Below, piece after piece: positions 23,821-32,668 of a DNA stretch of 64,000 bases (positions within the stretch are counted from its first letter, which is position 1; every line of letters begins with the position of its first letter). The stretch comes from Streptomyces uncialis (GTDB lineage Bacteria; Actinomycetota; Actinomycetes; Streptomycetales; Streptomycetaceae). Where the stretch lies: NCBI RefSeq assembly GCF_001905345.1, contig NZ_LFBV01000004.1:62001-126000 (forward strand), written 5' to 3'. The translations under genes and the position numbers were made by a program. The notes beneath the pieces were generated by a model. It was not told the origin of the DNA. It did no database searches and worked only from the letters and a program-made list of their open reading frames with translations.

Positions 23821-24594
23821 ATGATCACGAGCATGCCGCCCTACGACCCGTCAGCTTTCCCGCCCTTCGCCGTCACCGTCGACCTGGTGGTACTGACCGT
23901 GCGGCGCGACGCCCTGTGCGCGTTGGCGGTGCGGCGCGGTGAGGCGCCGTTCCAGGGGCGTTGGGCGCTCCCCGGCGGGTTCGTGCGTGCCGATGAGGAT
24001 CTGTCGTTGGCCGCGGCGAGGGAGCTCGTCGAGGAGACCGGGCTCTCCGCTCATGATCCGTCGACCCCGACACAGGCCCAAGGTGCGCATCTCGAACAGC
24101 TCGCGACCTATGGCGACCCTCAGCGGGACCCCCGGATGCGGGTGGTCAGTGTCGCGCATCTCGCCCTCGCGCCCGATCTGCCCGCGCCCCGCGCGGGCGG
24201 CGACGCGAGCAACGCACGCTGGGCTCCTGTGGAGGAGCTTCTCGCCTCAGGGGGATACGGGCGCGAAGGGGAGCAGGCCGCTCCACTGGCGTTCGACCAC
24301 GCGAGGATCCTGACCGACGGGGTGGAGCGCGCCAAGTCCAAGATCGAGTACTCGTCGCTCGCCACCGCCTTCTGCACACCGGAGTTCACCGTGGGGGAGC
24401 TGCGCAGGGTCTATGAGGCCGTCTGGGGCGTGGCCCTGGACCCCCGGAACTTCCATCGCAAGGTGACCGGAACACCCGGCTTTCTCGTTCCGACGGGTGG
24501 CACGACCACGCGCCAGGGGGGTCGTCCCGCGCAGTTGTTCCGCGCGGGCGGCGCCACACTCCTCAATCCGCCGATGCTGCGACCGGAGGTCTGA
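23821..24594 (+). CDS. NUDIX hydrolase with C-terminal winged helix (NrtR-type regulator)
   Basis: 257 aa from the ATG at 23821; a longer upstream frame has no support. The Nudix box at residues 53-75 is complete: G-x5-E-x7-REL-x-EE-x-G (GFVRADED...RELVEETGL), so pyrophosphatase activity is possible. The C-terminal part from about 165 (EYSSLATAFCTPEFTVGELRRVYEAVWG, then NFHRKVTGTPGFL) is the winged-helix domain of NrtR proteins. NrtR proteins sense ADP-ribose and control NAD metabolism genes. The only plausible target in view is itself and perhaps the ABC fusion downstream. Whether it acts as enzyme, regulator or both cannot be decided here. Confidence 0.88.
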   Translation: MITSMPPYDPSAFPPFAVTVDLVVLTVRRDALCALAVRRGEAPFQGRWALPGGFVRADEDLSLAAARELVEETGLSAHDPSTPTQAQGAHLEQLATYGDPQRDPRMRVVSVAHLALAPDLPAPRAGGDASNARWAPVEELLASGGYGREGEQAAPLAFDHARILTDGVERAKSKIEYSSLATAFCTPEFTVGELRRVYEAVWGVALDPRNFHRKVTGTPGFLVPTGGTTTRQGGRPAQLFRAGGATLLNPPMLRPEV

Positions 24595-24835
24595 GCGTCC
24601 TGAGGCCGGCCGCCGCAGACGGCGAGGTTCGGGTGACGATGGGCCCTGACCGGTTCTGTACGTTCCTGATCGGCTACCGGGGCAACACTCAACGGTGGTC
24701 GATGCCCGAAAAGTCTGGAATGTCGCGCTATCTTGCTGGGGTATCCACGGGGTCGTCCGTCCCCGCCCGGCGGACGGCCTCGCTCGGCTGACGGCCCCCG
24801 CCGCCGAGACGGTCGCCCCTCCCGTGAGAGAAGCG

Positions 24836-27451
24836 ATGATCCAGGCCATCGGACTGACCAGCACACCGCGCAAGGAGTCTCCGCCGGCCGTCGACGACGT
24901 GTCGTTCGAGGCTCCGACGGGCCGGATCACGGCACTGCTCGGCGTTCCCGGTTCGGGGAAGTCGACGACCCTGCGTCTGATGCTCGAACTCCAGCGGGGG
25001 CGGGGCGTCGCCCATTTCCGGGGCCGCCCCCTGCACCGTATCGCCCATCCCGCCCGCGAGGTCGGCGTCGTCCTCGGTGAGGTACCGGGACACCCCGCAC
25101 GTACGGTGCGAGGGCACTTGAGGATGCTGTGCGCGGCCGCCGGGGTGACGATCCAGCGTGCCGACGACGTGTTGGAGACCGTGGGGCTGGTCGGCCAGCG
25201 TGACGAGCCGTTGGGCATCCTCTCCCGCGCCCTGGACCGCCGTCTCGCGGTCGCCTGCGCCCTGCTCGCGGACCCGCACACGCTCGTGCTGGACGCGCCC
25301 ACGCACGGCCTGTCCGCGCGCGACCGGTCCTGGCTGCACGGCGTCCTGCGCGCCCACACATCGCTGGGCGGCACCGTGCTGTTCACGACGGACGACGCCA
25401 AGGAGGCGGCCCGGAACGCGGATCGTGTCGTGACGCTGGGGGAGGGGCGTGTCGTCGCCGATCAGGAAGCGACAGATTTCGCCAGGACACGACTGCGGCC
25501 GAGGGTCGCCGTACGCAGCCCGCACGCCGCCCGTCTCGGACTGCTGATCACTCAGGAGGCGCGCTCCGCGAGACGTTCGGTCGAGGTGGTGCAGGAGGGC
25601 GGCAACCGGCTCTCGGTGTACGGAAGCAGTTGCGCGGACGTCGGTGACGCCGCGTACCGGCACGGCATCCTCGTCCATCAGCTCGCCGACGAGACGGGGG
25701 ACATGGGACCGGGAGGCGCTACGGACACCGACCCGGCCACCGCCGTCGCCGCCGACCCCGCCGCCGACCCCGCCGCCGACCCGGCCACCGCCACATCCAG
25801 CGCCGCCGACCCCGCCGCTGACCCGGCCATCGCCACCGACTCCGCTGTCGACACTCGCTCACCCCACTCCGTCGGCGCGGCCATCAGCGACGACGGACTG
25901 GGCGTGCCGTACGTACCGGCCCATGCCGCCCTCGAAGGCATCGGGCTCGAAGGCGCCGTATCCGACACCGCCGAACCGCCGGTCACCGAACTTGAGGCCG
26001 CCGCCCCCGACCCCACCGCCCCCGACCCCACCGGGCCTGACCACACCACCTCCGAGCCCAACGGCCTTGCAGTCACCGATCCAGGCCCCGAACGCCACCT
26101 TCCTGACCACGACCGCCTGGACGTCAACGACCACGCCCTCGACCGCAACCTCCCCGACCACGAAGGCCTTTACCGTACGGACCCCGACCCCGACCCCGAC
26201 CCCGACGGCAACCTCCCGGCCCGCGAAGACCTTGAGCGCACGGACCCCAACCCCTACCCCGCCGATCCTGAAAGCCCAGGTCCCGGCCCCGCCGAATTCG
26301 CCTGCCCAGAGTCCACCTACCCCGAGCCCGCTCACCCAGAGTCCACCCACCCAGAGTCCACCCACCCAGAGTCCACCCACCCAGAGTCCACCCACCCCGA
26401 GCCCACCTACGCCCAGCTCGCTCGCCCCGAGCCGGCCCACCCCGAGGGCCAGGAGCAGCCGCAGGCCACCGCCGCGCTCCCCGCCGACGTACCGGACACC
26501 GCTCTCCCCGCAGGCACCTCCCACCGCACCGCGCCCCCCGAACGACCCCGGAGCCAGCTCACGGCCCCCCATCCCACGGCCCCCCATCCCACGGCCACGG
26601 GCCCCTCTGTCCTCCGCCCCCCCGCCCCGTACCCCGATGGCGGCGCGGATCTCTCGCTGCTGCCACCCGCCATCACCGTGCGCTCCGTACGCGTTCCCCT
26701 TCGGCCGCTGCGGTACGAGCTGCGTCGTGCCGCCGGGATCGGCGCCGGCTACCGCACCGGCGCGGCGGTGTTCGTCACCTCGGTGGTCCTCGCCCTCTTC
26801 CTGGCCCGGAACGGTCACACCTCCCACGCCAGACTGCTGGCGGCCTGGCCCGTACAACTGCCGCTGCCGCCCGCCGCCCTGGGGGCGGGACTGCTCGGCG
26901 CGCTGGCCTTCGGCGACGAGTTCCGACACCCCGCCCTCGCCGTGGACCGCGGGAACGTCCCCCGCCGGCTCGGGCTGCTCGGCGCCAAACTCGCCGTCGC
27001 GGCGGCGACCGCGCTGCTCCTCGCGCTGCTCACCGTGGGCTGCGACGCTCTGGCGCTCCACCTCGTGTACGGACAGGAAGTTGGCGTAGTTCCCCCGCAC
27101 TGGCCCACTCTTGTGGCGAGTTGGGGCGCATTGGTGATCGGATGCGCCTGGGCAGGGGTTCTCGCGGCCGGGATCTTCAAGTCGACCGCCGCGGGGCTGG
27201 CGGCCGTCGTCGCGGTCCCGGTGCTTGTCGGTCCCGCGGTGCAGCAGGCGCTGGCGGGGCCGACAGTGCGCACCGCGATGGGTCTCCCGGCCCGATTGCG
27301 TGACCTCACCATGTGGCCGTTCGGGACCGAGCGATATCTCGCCGCAGGTCTGCGGATGATCGTTCAACCGGTCGGGAGTGCGTTGACGTTGTCACTGACG
27401 GCCCTGCTGTGCGCGTATCTGCTCATGACCGTACGCAGCAGGGCGCGTTGA
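24836..27451 (+). CDS. ABC transporter ATPase-permease fusion with long repetitive linker
   Basis: 871 aa from the ATG at 24836 (GAGAGAAG just upstream). Residues 1-215 form an ABC ATPase domain with an intact Walker A (GVPGSGKST, 36-44). The signature is degenerate (LGILSRALDRR, 126-136), the Walker B glutamate is Ala154 (LVLDAP), and the switch His is Asp186 (LFTTDD). Residues about 300-620 are a linker rich in Asp, Pro, Ala and His, with DP runs and PESTH pentapeptide repeats. Residues about 630-871 hold some six membrane helices (VFVTSVVLALFLA, LAVAAATALLLALLTVG and others) resembling ABC-2 permeases. It could be an exporter with weak ATPase activity or a regulatory ABC protein. The next gene is whiH. 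Confidence 0.85.
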   Translation: MIQAIGLTSTPRKESPPAVDDVSFEAPTGRITALLGVPGSGKSTTLRLMLELQRGRGVAHFRGRPLHRIAHPAREVGVVLGEVPGHPARTVRGHLRMLCAAAGVTIQRADDVLETVGLVGQRDEPLGILSRALDRRLAVACALLADPHTLVLDAPTHGLSARDRSWLHGVLRAHTSLGGTVLFTTDDAKEAARNADRVVTLGEGRVVADQEATDFARTRLRPRVAVRSPHAARLGLLITQEARSARRSVEVVQEGGNRLSVYGSSCADVGDAAYRHGILVHQLADETGDMGPGGATDTDPATAVAADPAADPAADPATATSSAADPAADPAIATDSAVDTRSPHSVGAAISDDGLGVPYVPAHAALEGIGLEGAVSDTAEPPVTELEAAAPDPTAPDPTGPDHTTSEPNGLAVTDPGPERHLPDHDRLDVNDHALDRNLPDHEGLYRTDPDPDPDPDGNLPAREDLERTDPNPYPADPESPGPGPAEFACPESTYPEPAHPESTHPESTHPESTHPESTHPEPTYAQLARPEPAHPEGQEQPQATAALPADVPDTALPAGTSHRTAPPERPRSQLTAPHPTAPHPTATGPSVLRPPAPYPDGGADLSLLPPAITVRSVRVPLRPLRYELRRAAGIGAGYRTGAAVFVTSVVLALFLARNGHTSHARLLAAWPVQLPLPPAALGAGLLGALAFGDEFRHPALAVDRGNVPRRLGLLGAKLAVAAATALLLALLTVGCDALALHLVYGQEVGVVPPHWPTLVASWGALVIGCAWAGVLAAGIFKSTAAGLAAVVAVPVLVGPAVQQALAGPTVRTAMGLPARLRDLTMWPFGTERYLAAGLRMIVQPVGSALTLSLTALLCAYLLMTVRSRAR
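26336..26395 (+). repeat. Four perfect 15-bp tandem repeats in the ABC fusion linker
   Basis: The unit CCAGAGTCCACCCAC occurs four times without change, and each copy encodes one PESTH pentapeptide (phase PESTH/HPEST). Related imperfect copies (PESTY, PEPAH, PEPTY) flank it. As the unit is 15 bp, copy-number changes keep the frame. Confidence 0.95.
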
Positions 27452-27613
27452 CGACCGAAGTTGCCCTCTTGGTCGGCCGCCGGACACAACTTCCCGGGTG
27501 GCGCTCACTTCTTTCCGATAAGGCGTCAATTGCGAAGAGGTGAGCGATCACCCTTTCGTGTGCTTTTCACCAAAGACCTCAAGGCGCCTGAGAGCAAGGC
27601 CGACAAAGGTTCC

Positions 27614-28501
27614 GTGAGTACCCTTGCGCACACCATGATGACCAACGCCCGTTCCACAGAGTCCGGCATCGCCGGACCGGGCGAACTCGACCGCTACCCG
27701 TACCCGCAGGCACCCGCCGCCGAACGAGCCGGCGCCTCCGTGTGGGACGGCGCAGATCAGGAACTCGGCCGCGTCGGCCGCCGTACCGCGGGCACCCGCG
27801 GCCGCGGTCTGCACGGCCAACTCGTCCAGCAGCTCGGCCAGATGATCGTCTCCGGCGATCTGGGCGCCGACCGTCCGCTCGTGCCCGAGGAGATCGGACA
27901 GCGCTTCGAGGTCTCCCGCACCGTCGTACGGGAGTCCCTGCGGGTGCTGGAGGCCAAAGGGCTCGTCAGCGCCCGCCCCAACGTCGGCACACGTGTACGG
28001 CCGGTCAGCGACTGGAACCTCCTCGACCCGGACATCATCGAGTGGCGGGCCTTCGGCCCCCAGCGGGACGACCAGCGCCGTGAGCTCAGCGAGCTGCGGT
28101 GGACGATCGAGCCGCTCGCGGCCCGTCTCGCCGCCGGGCACGGACGTGAGGACGTGCAGCAGCGGCTGACGGACATGGTCGAGATCATGGGCCACGCCCT
28201 CGGTCAGGCCGACACGATCACCTTCGGCCGGGCGGACGCCGAGTTCCACGCCCTGCTGATCCAGCTCGCGGGTAACCGCATGCTGGAGCACCTGTCCGGG
28301 ATCGTCTCGTCCGCGCTCCATGTCTCCGGCGGTCCTGTCACAGGCTGTGACCGTCCGCACGAGCACTCGCTCGCGCACCACGCCCGGATCGCCGAAGCCC
28401 TCGCCCAGGGGGACGCCGCCGCCGCCGAGGCCGCGATGCGTCAGCTGCTGACCGTCCACCCCGAGGTGGAGCGGGTGGTTCCCGCCCCCCGGGAGCACTG
28501 A
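27614..28501 (+). CDS. whiH: Sporulation transcription factor WhiH (GntR/FadR family)
   Basis: 295 aa from the GTG at 27614, with AAAGG 4 nt upstream. The product starts with STLAHTMMTNARS, which I recall as the WhiH N-terminus, also 295 aa in S. coelicolor. The GntR winged helix is at about 75-135 (LVQQLGQMIVSGDLG, then EIGQRFEVSRTVVRESLRVLEAKGLV). An FCD effector domain follows at about 160-280 (ELRWTIEPLAARLAA, FHALLIQLAGNRMLEHL). WhiH acts in aerial hyphae during the switch to sporulation septation and represses its own gene. CCGATAA at 27515-27521 resembles the -10 of sigma-WhiG promoters. Position directly before hrdB supports the call. Confidence 0.93.
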   Translation: MSTLAHTMMTNARSTESGIAGPGELDRYPYPQAPAAERAGASVWDGADQELGRVGRRTAGTRGRGLHGQLVQQLGQMIVSGDLGADRPLVPEEIGQRFEVSRTVVRESLRVLEAKGLVSARPNVGTRVRPVSDWNLLDPDIIEWRAFGPQRDDQRRELSELRWTIEPLAARLAAGHGREDVQQRLTDMVEIMGHALGQADTITFGRADAEFHALLIQLAGNRMLEHLSGIVSSALHVSGGPVTGCDRPHEHSLAHHARIAEALAQGDAAAAEAAMRQLLTVHPEVERVVPAPREH

Positions 28502-28518
28502 GCGGACCGTTCCGCTCA
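28499..28518 (+). terminator. Short hairpin at whiH stop codon
   Basis: TGAGCGGA and TCCGCTCA pair around the 4-nt loop CCGT, starting at the stop codon itself. A second small hairpin (CGCGGG/CCCGCG) lies at 28525-28540. Confidence 0.55.
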
Positions 28519-29731
28519 CCTTCGCGCGGGTCATCCCGCGGTCGGCGGTTCCCACGCGTGAACCGCGTCCGCGAACGGCCCTCGTGTGTCTGCCCCAGGG
28601 AACCGTTCCGCCAGGTGTCGTCCGTATCGCCGCGCACGAGCGGCGCCGCGGTCGCCCCGGCGAGGCGTACGGGCACCCGCCCGCCCGGTTCCCCGCCTCC
28701 TGCGCCTCTTGCACCTCTCGCGTTCCCCCGCGACGGCCACGCGCGTGTGCCTCGCGTATCCGAACTCCGTGTGCACACGTGGCACACCCCCGGCACAGCA
28801 TCTGATGCGGGCCGGACCCTCCCCGGCGGCCGCACCCGGCCCGGCGGCGGGTCCGGCCGCCGCGCTTTCCGGGGCGTACACGCGACGACTCCCGCTCCGC
28901 CGTCCTCCCCGAGGCCCCGCCCCACCTGCGACGGCACCCATCCCGCCCGGCCCCACGACGGCACCCGATACCCGCCCCGCCCGGTCCCGCCCCGCCGGCC
29001 CATGGAACCGCCCCGCCGCAGCAACCGAAACCATCCCGCGACGGCACCCGCCCCACGAACGGCACCCGCCCCGCCCAGCTCTGCCGCAGCTCATTTCTCG
29101 CCACCGACGGCTCCCGCCGGCCCTCACCCGCTCCCCGCCGGTTCCCCTCCGCCGGTCTTTCCCGTCCGCCGCCGGACCCCCGGCCCGCAGCCGGTTCCCG
29201 GTCCCGGGGAGGGTGTCCCCAACCGCCCCGGGGCGGTTGCTCCGGGTGGTCCCATGCGTGGTTTGAATCGAACGGGGAAGCATCCCTTCTACCCGGCAGG
29301 TGTGTGCTGGTCCCGACCGTCGCACACCCGACCGGCCCCGTGTCCGCCGACCGTGCGGTCCGTCGGTCGGTCATCGGGCCCGGTTGCCCCGCTCGGCGGC
29401 CCCGCCAGGTCAAGAACATGACCTAATGCGGCGGCGACGGATCGAGGTGGGGCAGACAGTCGCAAAACCTGACCACTTCTGACCGTATCTAGAAGCTTTT
29501 GTATGCTTACGGGGTGTGACTCGGGCCACGCAGATTGGGCGTAACGCTCCTGGGAACTGCGCGATGACCTAAGAGGTGACAGTCGAGGAGGGAATGCAGC
29601 AGCCGCCGATGGCGCTGTGAATCTCCTGGACCACGCCCGCGCCGCCGGCCCATCCCTAGTCGGCGGTCGTCGGTCCCAGTCCGTTGTGGACGGGGCCGGA
29701 AGCCGTTTTCCAACGTTCCGAGAGGTTGTTC
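28519..29731. other. Long C-rich intergenic region upstream of hrdB
   Basis: 1.2 kb with no supported gene. Long open frames on both strands overlap one another, start without binding sites and encode Pro/Arg/Gly strings. The plus strand is strongly C-rich from about 28870 to 29230. The motif CGACGGCACCC occurs at 28929, 28956 and 29039, with a variant at 29056. From 29461 to 29510 the sequence turns AT-rich. CTGACC (29479-29484), a 17-bp spacer and TATGCT (29502-29507) form a good hrdB promoter candidate, giving a leader of about 215 nt. GGGAAC (29552) with an 18-bp spacer and GTG resembles a sigma-R promoter. Confidence 0.6.
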
Positions 29732-31270
29732 GTGTCGGCCAGCACATCCCGTACGCTCCCGCCGGAGATCGCCGAGTCCGTCTCTGTCATGGCGCTCATC
29801 GAGCGGGGAAAGGCTGAGGGGCAGATCGCCGGCGATGACGTGCGTCGGGCCTTCGAAGCTGACCAGATTCCGGCCACTCAGTGGAAGAACGTACTGCGCA
29901 GCCTCAACCAGATCCTCGAGGAAGAGGGTGTGACGCTGATGGTCAGTGCCGCGGAACCGAAGCGCACCCGAAAGAGCGTCGCAGCGAAGAGTCCGGCCAA
30001 GCGGACCGCCACCAGGACCGTGGCCGCCAAGACGGTCACGACCAAGAAGGCGGCGACCGCCCCCACCGCCGCGTCGGGCGACGCGTCCGACGCCGAGGGC
30101 GCGCCCGCCAAGAAGGCCGCCGCCAAGAAGACGGTGGCCAAGAAGGCGGTCGCCAAGAAGACCGCTGTCAAGAAGACCGCGGCCAAGAAGGCGACCGGCA
30201 AGAAGGACTCCGACGAGATCGTCGACGACGAGTCGGCCGAGGAGACCTCGGGTACCCCCGGCAAGCCCGGTGAGGAGCCCGCGGAGGACGGGAGCCAGGG
30301 CTTCGTCCTGTCCGACGACGACGAGGACGACGCGCCCGCGCAGCAGGTCGCCGCGGCCGGTGCCACCGCCGACCCCGTCAAGGACTACCTGAAGCAGATC
30401 GGCAAGGTCCCCCTCCTCAACGCCGAGCAGGAGGTGGAGCTGGCCAAGCGCATCGAGGCCGGTCTCTTCGCCGAGGACAAGCTCGCCAACGCCGACAAGC
30501 TGGCGCCCAAGCTCAAGCGCGAGCTGGAGATCATCGCCGAGGACGGCCGCCGCGCCAAGAACCACCTGCTGGAGGCCAACCTCCGTCTCGTGGTCTCCCT
30601 GGCCAAGCGGTACACGGGCCGCGGCATGCTGTTCCTGGACCTGATCCAGGAGGGCAACCTCGGTCTGATCCGCGCGGTGGAGAAGTTCGACTACACCAAG
30701 GGCTACAAGTTCTCCACGTACGCCACCTGGTGGATCCGTCAGGCGATCACCCGCGCGATGGCCGACCAGGCACGCACCATCCGTATCCCGGTGCACATGG
30801 TCGAGGTCATCAACAAGCTGGCGCGGGTGCAGCGCCAGATGCTCCAGGACCTGGGCCGCGAGCCCACCCCGGAGGAGCTGGCCAAGGAACTCGACATGAC
30901 CCCCGAGAAGGTCATCGAGGTCCAGAAGTACGGCCGTGAGCCCATCTCCCTGCACACCCCGCTCGGCGAGGACGGTGACAGCGAGTTCGGTGACCTCATC
31001 GAGGACTCCGAGGCCGTCGTGCCCGCCGACGCCGTCAGCTTCACGCTGCTCCAGGAGCAGCTGCACTCCGTGCTCGACACCCTCTCCGAGCGTGAGGCGG
31101 GTGTGGTGTCGATGCGGTTCGGTCTCACCGACGGTCAGCCGAAGACCCTCGACGAGATCGGCAAGGTGTACGGCGTCACCCGTGAGCGCATTCGCCAGAT
31201 CGAGTCGAAGACGATGTCGAAGCTGCGCCACCCGTCGCGTTCGCAGGTACTGCGCGACTACCTGGACTAG
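29732..31270 (+). CDS. hrdB: Principal sigma factor HrdB
   Basis: 512 aa from a GTG with GAGAGG at 29720-29725, giving the known N-terminus SASTSRTLPPEIAES. HrdB is the essential housekeeping sigma-70 of Streptomyces. Region 1.1 is at about 1-75, then a Lys/Ala-rich (KKAAAKK type) and acidic segment at about 76-205. Regions 1.2 to 2.4 run from DPVKDYLKQIGKVPLLNAEQE through TYATWWIRQAITRA, region 3 has the REPTPEELAKEL element, and region 4.2 is VTRERIRQIESKTMSKLRHP. The protein ends in LRDYLD, as in other actinobacterial principal sigmas. A strong hairpin terminator follows. Confidence 0.98.
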   Translation: MSASTSRTLPPEIAESVSVMALIERGKAEGQIAGDDVRRAFEADQIPATQWKNVLRSLNQILEEEGVTLMVSAAEPKRTRKSVAAKSPAKRTATRTVAAKTVTTKKAATAPTAASGDASDAEGAPAKKAAAKKTVAKKAVAKKTAVKKTAAKKATGKKDSDEIVDDESAEETSGTPGKPGEEPAEDGSQGFVLSDDDEDDAPAQQVAAAGATADPVKDYLKQIGKVPLLNAEQEVELAKRIEAGLFAEDKLANADKLAPKLKRELEIIAEDGRRAKNHLLEANLRLVVSLAKRYTGRGMLFLDLIQEGNLGLIRAVEKFDYTKGYKFSTYATWWIRQAITRAMADQARTIRIPVHMVEVINKLARVQRQMLQDLGREPTPEELAKELDMTPEKVIEVQKYGREPISLHTPLGEDGDSEFGDLIEDSEAVVPADAVSFTLLQEQLHSVLDTLSEREAGVVSMRFGLTDGQPKTLDEIGKVYGVTRERIRQIESKTMSKLRHPSRSQVLRDYLD

Positions 31271-31283
31271 ATCGCGACCACTC

Positions 31284-31344
31284 GGATCGGATCCGGGGCC
31301 ACTCGGATCAGGTCCGGGATCAGCGGGATCGGATCCGGGGCCAC
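31284..31344. repeat. Two 19-bp direct repeats after hrdB
   Basis: GGATCGGATCCGGGGCCAC occurs at 31284-31302 and again at 31326-31344, 42 bp apart, with several further GGATC and TCCGG elements between. They lie between the hrdB stop and its terminator. Confidence 0.85.
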
Positions 31345-31438
31345 CTGGACGGGATCCAGGATCACCGCCGACCGGTGCGGACCGGACGGACGGTCTGCGG
31401 TCGTCCATCGGTCGGCACGCCGGCCGGTGACCGTGGCC

Positions 31439-31471
31439 AAGGGCCCGGCTCCTTCGTGGAGCCGGGCCCTT
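31439..31471 (+). terminator. hrdB terminator hairpin
   Basis: A 14-bp perfect stem (AAGGGCCCGGCTCC and complement) encloses the 5-nt loop TTCGT. It ends in TT and lies 170 bp after the hrdB stop, in front of the protease gene. Confidence 0.88.
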
Positions 31472-31547
31472 CGGCATGCGCGGGTGCGGGTCCGGTACCG
31501 CTGATCGACGCTGGGTGGGAGATCGCGACCCTGAGTGAGGAGAGCGC

Positions 31548-32489
31548 ATGTCCCGTCCCCATGCCCGCGCCCTGACCGGTGTGCTGGTCCTGACGGCCGC
31601 CGCCACCGTGCTGCCCCTGGCCCACCCGCGGCCCGCCGCCGCCGACAGTCTGGTGGTGGGCGGACAACCGGCCGACATCGTCCACAGTCCCTGGGTGGTG
31701 GCCCTCTCCAGCCGTGACCGGTTCGGCGGTACCCGTGCCGGACAGTTCTGCGGCGGTGCCGTGGTGGGGCCCACGACGGTGCTGACCGCCGCGCACTGTG
31801 TGGGGCCGGAGGTGCTCGGCACGTCTCCCGGCGAGGTCGGTGATCTGGCGGTGATCGCGGGCCGCGGCGATCTGCTGGCCGGTGGCGGGACGGAGGTCCG
31901 GGTACGTGACACCTGGGTCAGCCCGGAGCACGACCGTACGACGAACGCGTGGGACCTCGCCGTGCTGACCCTCGCGGAGCCGCTGCCCGACAGCCATGTG
32001 ATCCCCATGGCGGAGTCCGGTGACCCCGCGTATCGGGCAGGTACCCCCGCGGCCGTCTACGGCTGGGGGGACGCCACCGGACGGGGCGACTACGCGCGGA
32101 GCCTGCGGGTCGGGCGGGTCGAGGTGCTGCCCGACGAACTCTGCCAGGACGCGTACCCCGGTGGACCCGAAGGCCGGTATCTGGCCGATTCCATGCTCTG
32201 CGCCGGGGTGCGCGAAGGGGGACGGGACGCGTGCCAGGGCGACAGCGGTGGCCCGCTCGTCGCGGAAGGACGGCTCATCGGTCTCGTCTCGTGGGGGAGC
32301 GGCTGCGGCAGGGCCGGCAGCCCGGGCGTCTACACGCGCCTCTCCGCCGCGCTGGGCGAGCCCGAGGTGTCCGGGACCGGACCGGCCCCGGAAGGTGCTG
32401 AGCGAGGCGACAGGGGCCGGGCAGGGCCTGTCATGGCGCGCCTCCCCGGTGGCACCACCCCCGAGTCACCGGAAACCGCCCGGCGCTGA
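31548..32489 (+). CDS. Secreted trypsin-like serine protease (S1)
   Basis: 313 aa, ATG preceded by GAGGAGAG. A signal peptide is visible at residues 1-33 (RPHARALTG, then the hydrophobic VLVLTAAATVLPL, cleavage probably at AAA-D), so the enzyme is exported. The catalytic triad is His in TAAHCVG, Asp in AWDLAVL and Ser in CQGDSGGPL. The Asp six residues before the catalytic Ser (DACQGDS) predicts cleavage after Arg or Lys. The chymotrypsin fold ends near residue 268 (GVYTRLSAALG); the last 45 residues are a Gly/Pro/Arg-rich tail with no recognised domain. Streptomyces keep such a gene directly after hrdB. Confidence 0.93.
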   Translation: MSRPHARALTGVLVLTAAATVLPLAHPRPAAADSLVVGGQPADIVHSPWVVALSSRDRFGGTRAGQFCGGAVVGPTTVLTAAHCVGPEVLGTSPGEVGDLAVIAGRGDLLAGGGTEVRVRDTWVSPEHDRTTNAWDLAVLTLAEPLPDSHVIPMAESGDPAYRAGTPAAVYGWGDATGRGDYARSLRVGRVEVLPDELCQDAYPGGPEGRYLADSMLCAGVREGGRDACQGDSGGPLVAEGRLIGLVSWGSGCGRAGSPGVYTRLSAALGEPEVSGTGPAPEGAERGDRGRAGPVMARLPGGTTPESPETARR

Positions 32490-32668
32490 CATTCGCCCGG
32501 CCGCCGGGCGCTGGTACCGCCGGGCGCTGGTACCGCCAGGCGCTGAGACCGCCCGGCGCTGGGAGCGTCGGGCGGTGCGGGAACGTGAACGGGCGGCCAC
32601 CCCGCGTACGGGGTGCCGCCCATTTCGCCGGCCTGGGCCGGTGCTGGCTCGTCGGTGGATGCGAGGTG

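Noticed and set aside
26335..26400. CRISPR-like array in the 15-bp repeats
   Set aside because: Units are contiguous with no spacers, lie in frame inside a protein-coding gene and there are no cas genes.
28338..29421. Several long frames on both strands upstream of hrdB
   Set aside because: They overlap one another on both strands, code for Pro/Arg/Gly strings and lack start signals; they reflect high G+C content.
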